The notes under the pieces: model-generated | What the model was told of the DNA's origin: nothing | Database searches by the model: none | The model's input: the letters and a program-made list of their open reading frames with translations, nothing else | Shown: piece by piece, positions 5,969 through 8,106 of the stretch | Layout: every line of letters begins with the position of its first letter | Position numbering within the stretch: position 1 is the first letter of the stretch | NCBI GenBank assembly: GCA_002713495.1 | Contig: PATA01000011.1 | Location: forward strand, 88,867 to 96,972 | Length of the DNA: 8,106 nucleotides | Source: Flavobacteriaceae bacterium | Lineage (GTDB): Bacteria > Bacteroidota > Bacteroidia > Flavobacteriales > Flavobacteriaceae | Reading direction: 5' to 3' | Made by a program: the position numbers and the translations under genes

Positions 5969-6351
5969 ATACATTCAAAAACTTAATACTTGTTTTTTTA
6001 GGTGGAGGAATTGGTTCTGCATTTAGATATTTGATAGGAAAATTATTTTTGTCAAATTCTAACTCATTTCCCTGGGGAACCTTTTTAGCCAATTTAACTG
6101 GTTGTTTTCTTCTAGGATTTTTTTCAAATTGGGTTATCAAAAATTTTCGTTCTGAATGGATGATTTTTTTTACAATAGGTATATGTGGAGGACTCACTAC
6201 ATTTTCCACTTTTAGTAATGAGGCATTAGTAATGCTCAAAAATCAAAATTGGTTATTATTTTTAAAATATTCTATCTCTAGTTTTATTTTTGGTTTAATA
6301 ATGATTAAAATTGGTTATGACTCCTTTAAGTTTTTACAGAACTATTATTGA
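5965..6351 (+). CDS. crcB: Fluoride ion channel CrcB/Fluc
   Basis: This small inner-membrane channel works as a dual-topology dimer and lets toxic fluoride leave the cell. The 128 residues carry four hydrophobic segments and all family marks: GGGIGSAFRY (13-22), WGTFLANLTGCFLLGF (37-52) with the pore-lining Asn43, and GICGGLTTFSTFSNE (72-86) with the Phe-box residues Phe80 and Phe83 and the sodium-site loop GLTTFST. The numbering agrees with characterised Fluc channels. The frame is open to an ATG at 5935, which would add 10 residues; the ATG at 5965 is preferred because it gives the usual N-terminus and a 4-nt ATGA overlap with the upstream gene, pointing to translational coupling. It is the third gene of a compact set. 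Only one crcB copy is visible, which fits a homodimer. Confidence 0.95.
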   Translation: MNTFKNLILVFLGGGIGSAFRYLIGKLFLSNSNSFPWGTFLANLTGCFLLGFFSNWVIKNFRSEWMIFFTIGICGGLTTFSTFSNEALVMLKNQNWLLFLKYSISSFIFGLIMIKIGYDSFKFLQNYY

Positions 6352-6601
6352 TTTTTCAAAGAATCATTTATTATATAATTAATTACACAATAAAAATTAG
6401 AATTAATCTAGTTTATATTTTATGTAAAGATCATTTTTTTGAGACTTTGATAAAAAAAAGTATCTAAAAAAACAAACCCTTTATTTTTTTACTTAAAAAA
6501 AATTTAATCTTCTAAAAGTTAATAATGGATTTAAAATTCATCTTATAAAACTTTAATTAATATATAGTTTTGATTTACTAAAATAAATAAACTTAAACAC
6601 T
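6352..6601 (+). other. Gene-free interval between crcB and amt
   Basis: This 250-nt stretch is extremely AT-rich, with runs of A or T up to eight long. I found no open frame of useful length, no tRNA-like fold, no GC-rich stem-loop and no convincing inverted repeat. It probably holds the end of the crcB transcript and the control region of amt. No GG-N10-GC sigma-54 element was seen, so nitrogen control through RpoN, as in enteric glnK-amtB, is not supported here. Confidence 0.5.
6565..6572 (+). promoter_or_regulatory. Candidate -7 box (TAGTTTTG) for amt
   Basis: TAGTTTTG exactly fits the Bacteroidota -7 pattern TAnnTTTG and is identical to the candidate box before the MscS-like gene. The predicted transcription start near 6579 leaves a leader of about 23 nt to the ATG at 6602. 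The -33 TTTG element is not evident at the expected distance. Confidence 0.35.
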
Positions 6602-7879
6602 ATGATAAACTATTTTATATCAAATATGATAAATGTTGTTGAGGTTAATGATGACTTCACAATACTTTGGATATTGCTTTCTGGTATACTAGTATTTTTC
6701 ATGCAAGCCGGGTTTACTCTTGTAGAATCTGGGTTTACTCGTTCAAAAAATGCGGTAAATATCTCAATGAAAAATATTCTAGATATATCAGTTGGTACAA
6801 TATCCTTTTGGGCATTAGGTTATGGATTAATGTACGGAGATACAAATGGATACATAGCCACAAGCGGATTACTTTTTAATCCAGGTGACGGTGCGCACGA
6901 TGTATTTTTCCAAACAGTTTTTTGTGCTACAGCCGCCACAATAGTCTCTGGGGCTATTGCTGGAAGAACTAAGTATACTACCTATGTAATTTTTACAATT
7001 TTTTTAACAGCAATTATTTATCCAATATCAGGCTCATGGCAGTGGAACGGAGGTGGATTTCTAGCAAATATGGGATTCATTGACTTTGCAGGATCATCTA
7101 TTGTTCACTCAGTAGGTGGATGGGCAGCTTTAGTTGGAGCATGGATGGTAGGTCCGCGTCTTGGTAAATATGTAGATGGAAAATCAAATGTCATACCAGG
7201 GCACAACTTATTACTAGGAACCCTCGGAGTCTTTATTTTATGGCTTGGTTGGTTTGGATTCAATGGTGGTTCTCAATTAGCATGGGGAGGTGATGATTCT
7301 GTTGCGGCCTCAGCGGTTGTGATGGTAACAAATATTGCCGCTGCCGCTGGTGGTGTTGGTGCAATGGCTTTAACTTGGATTAAGGATGGAAAACCAAATT
7401 TGGGTATGACACTGAATGGAATTATTGCAGGATTGGTTTCAATAACTGCAGGTTGCGGAAACATGACTTTTGGAGGTGGATTTATGGCTGGGTTAATTGG
7501 AGGAATAATAGTTGTTTTTTCAATTGAATTTATTGATAAAGTTTTAAAAATTGATGATGCAGTTGGAGCAGCTTCTGCTCATGGAGTTGCTGGTGCATGG
7601 GGTACTCTTGTAATTGGTCTCTGGGGTGTTGATGGTGCTACTGGTATTGGTATATTCAATGGTGGTGGAGCAAGTCAACTAGGTATCCAAGCAATAGGAG
7701 TTTTAGCGTATGGAGTATGGGCAACTGTTACTGCACTAATAGGTTTTGGAATTTTAAAATCTACACTAGGATTGAGAGTATCAGAGGAGGTTGAAATCAA
7801 CGGATTAGACACCGAAGAACATGGAATTGGTGGATTTGATGGTGGTGGATTTGAAGCTTGGCTCAAAGAAAATAAATAA
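6602..7879 (+). CDS. amt: Ammonium channel/transporter, Amt family
   Basis: This 425-residue polytopic inner-membrane protein (about 11 helices, working as a trimer) takes up ammonium. Residues of the E. coli AmtB path can be placed: the Phe-gate pair Phe107 and Phe220 (in GWFGFNGGS, 216-224), Trp148 and Asp161 of the outer recruitment site, Ser224, and the twin pore histidines His169 (SIVHSVGG) and His327 (SAHGVAGAWGT). Family stretches QAGFTLVESGFTRSKN (35-50) and SGAIAGRTKY (116-125) are present; the latter has Gly where AER is common. The C-terminal cytoplasmic tail keeps LRVSEEVEINGLDTEEHG (391-408), the part that contacts PII proteins in characterised Amts, then continues with a Gly-rich end. 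The ATG at 6602 is used; an in-frame ATG at 6626 is a fair alternative. No PII (glnK) gene lies beside it in the window; a secreted barrel-like gene follows after 18 nt. Confidence 0.96.
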   Translation: MINYFISNMINVVEVNDDFTILWILLSGILVFFMQAGFTLVESGFTRSKNAVNISMKNILDISVGTISFWALGYGLMYGDTNGYIATSGLLFNPGDGAHDVFFQTVFCATAATIVSGAIAGRTKYTTYVIFTIFLTAIIYPISGSWQWNGGGFLANMGFIDFAGSSIVHSVGGWAALVGAWMVGPRLGKYVDGKSNVIPGHNLLLGTLGVFILWLGWFGFNGGSQLAWGGDDSVAASAVVMVTNIAAAAGGVGAMALTWIKDGKPNLGMTLNGIIAGLVSITAGCGNMTFGGGFMAGLIGGIIVVFSIEFIDKVLKIDDAVGAASAHGVAGAWGTLVIGLWGVDGATGIGIFNGGGASQLGIQAIGVLAYGVWATVTALIGFGILKSTLGLRVSEEVEINGLDTEEHGIGGFDGGGFEAWLKENK

Positions 7880-7897
7880 TAAATTAAATCAATAAAT

Positions 7898-8106
7898 ATG
7901 AAAAATTTTAAAAGAATAACTCAATTTTTACTAATATCTGCCCTATTTAGTTTCGGGTATGCTCAGGAAGCAGAAGAAGAGCCAGCACCGACATTTGCTG
8001 TAGCTGGTTCAGTTGACACATACTACAGAAGTACAACAACTGCCCCTCATTCATCCTTCGCTAATTTACCTGGTTTTGCTATGGGTATGGCAAATGTTAT
8101 TATGTC
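7898..8106 (+). CDS. Probable outer-membrane beta-barrel protein (porin-like), N-terminal part (cut by right edge)
   Basis: Sixty-nine codons are open from the ATG at 7898 to the window edge. Residues 1-22 are a clear Sec signal peptide (basic NFKR head, hydrophobic LLISALFSFG core, cleavage expected after YA, leaving an N-terminal Gln as is common in Bacteroidota). A short acidic stretch (EAEEEPAP) follows, then FAVAGSVDTYYRS (33-45), an alternating pattern typical of a first barrel strand, and SFANLPGFAMGMANVI (53-68). I recall this SVDxYY...FANxxGFALGM pattern from flavobacterial outer-membrane proteins found next to amt. The rest lies outside the window, so strand count and exact family (for example BBP2-like) cannot be judged. 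The 18-nt gap to amt suggests one transcript, so it may pass nitrogen compounds through the outer membrane; that role is inference. Confidence 0.65.
   Translation, partial: MKNFKRITQFLLISALFSFGYAQEAEEEPAPTFAVAGSVDTYYRSTTTAPHSSFANLPGFAMGMANVIM

Noticed and set aside
5877..6239. Minus-strand frame of 120 codons opposite the GyrI-like gene end and crcB
   Set aside because: The plus-strand CrcB reading is unmistakable; the reverse frame is a by-product of its codon use.
6445..6510. A-run/T-run pairs that could fold into a hairpin after crcB
   Set aside because: The runs are homopolymeric and the flanks do not pair; such matches are expected by chance at this base composition.
6667..6879. Plus-strand out-of-frame reading within amt
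   Set aside because: Overlaps the conserved Amt frame and shows no domain or plausible initiation signal.
7273..7464. Minus-strand frame within amt (and a similar one at 7675-7866)
   Set aside because: Both are Ala/Pro/Ser-rich antisense readings of Gly-rich Amt helices, a common artefact.

Overview
The window is strongly AT-rich (roughly 30% G+C by eye) and tightly packed. Its proteins look like those of a marine Flavobacteriia-type Bacteroidota: DnaJ, GrpE, the branched-chain aminotransferase, stand-alone MnmD, the ammonium channel and a Gln-starting outer-membrane protein all have that character. Candidate -7 boxes of the Bacteroidota type TAnnTTTG lie before several transcription units, and Shine-Dalgarno sequences are not evident. 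The taxonomic call is inference; there is no rRNA or other marker in the window.

Left half, minus strand (read right to left): mnmD (tRNA wobble-uridine methyltransferase), a TIGR01777-family NAD(P)-binding epimerase-like protein, grpE, dnaJ, and the N-terminal part of a probable MscS-type mechanosensitive channel that runs off the left edge. mnmD and the epimerase gene are 18 nt apart and probably co-transcribed. grpE-dnaJ (8 nt apart) forms a chaperone unit. Just before grpE lies a near-ideal sigma-54 (-24/-12) promoter with an imperfect palindrome directly upstream. This sets the grpE start at position 1956 and suggests RpoN-type control of the two DnaK co-chaperones. DnaJ keeps only two of the four usual CXXCXGXG motifs, apparently those of zinc centre II.

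Middle: ilvE (branched-chain aminotransferase, plus strand, TTG start) is divergent from mnmD. It overlaps tail-to-tail by 4 nt with a MazG-like nucleotide pyrophosphohydrolase gene on the minus strand. Divergent from that gene is a compact plus-strand set: a 62-residue two-helix membrane protein, a membrane-anchored protein resembling the GyrI-like ligand-binding fold, and crcB (fluoride channel). The three are joined by 4-nt stop/start overlaps (TTGA, then ATGA), so they are probably translationally coupled.

Right end: a 250-nt gene-free stretch with one candidate promoter precedes amt (ammonium channel). Eighteen nt after amt begins a secreted probable outer-membrane beta-barrel protein, cut by the right edge. 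The pair suggests a nitrogen-uptake unit.

No mobile element, CRISPR array, rRNA, tRNA or phage gene was seen. Most of the window is ordinary core genome. The points worth a second look are the sigma-54 heat-shock promoter, the reduced DnaJ zinc region, and the two uncharacterised membrane proteins coupled to the fluoride channel.
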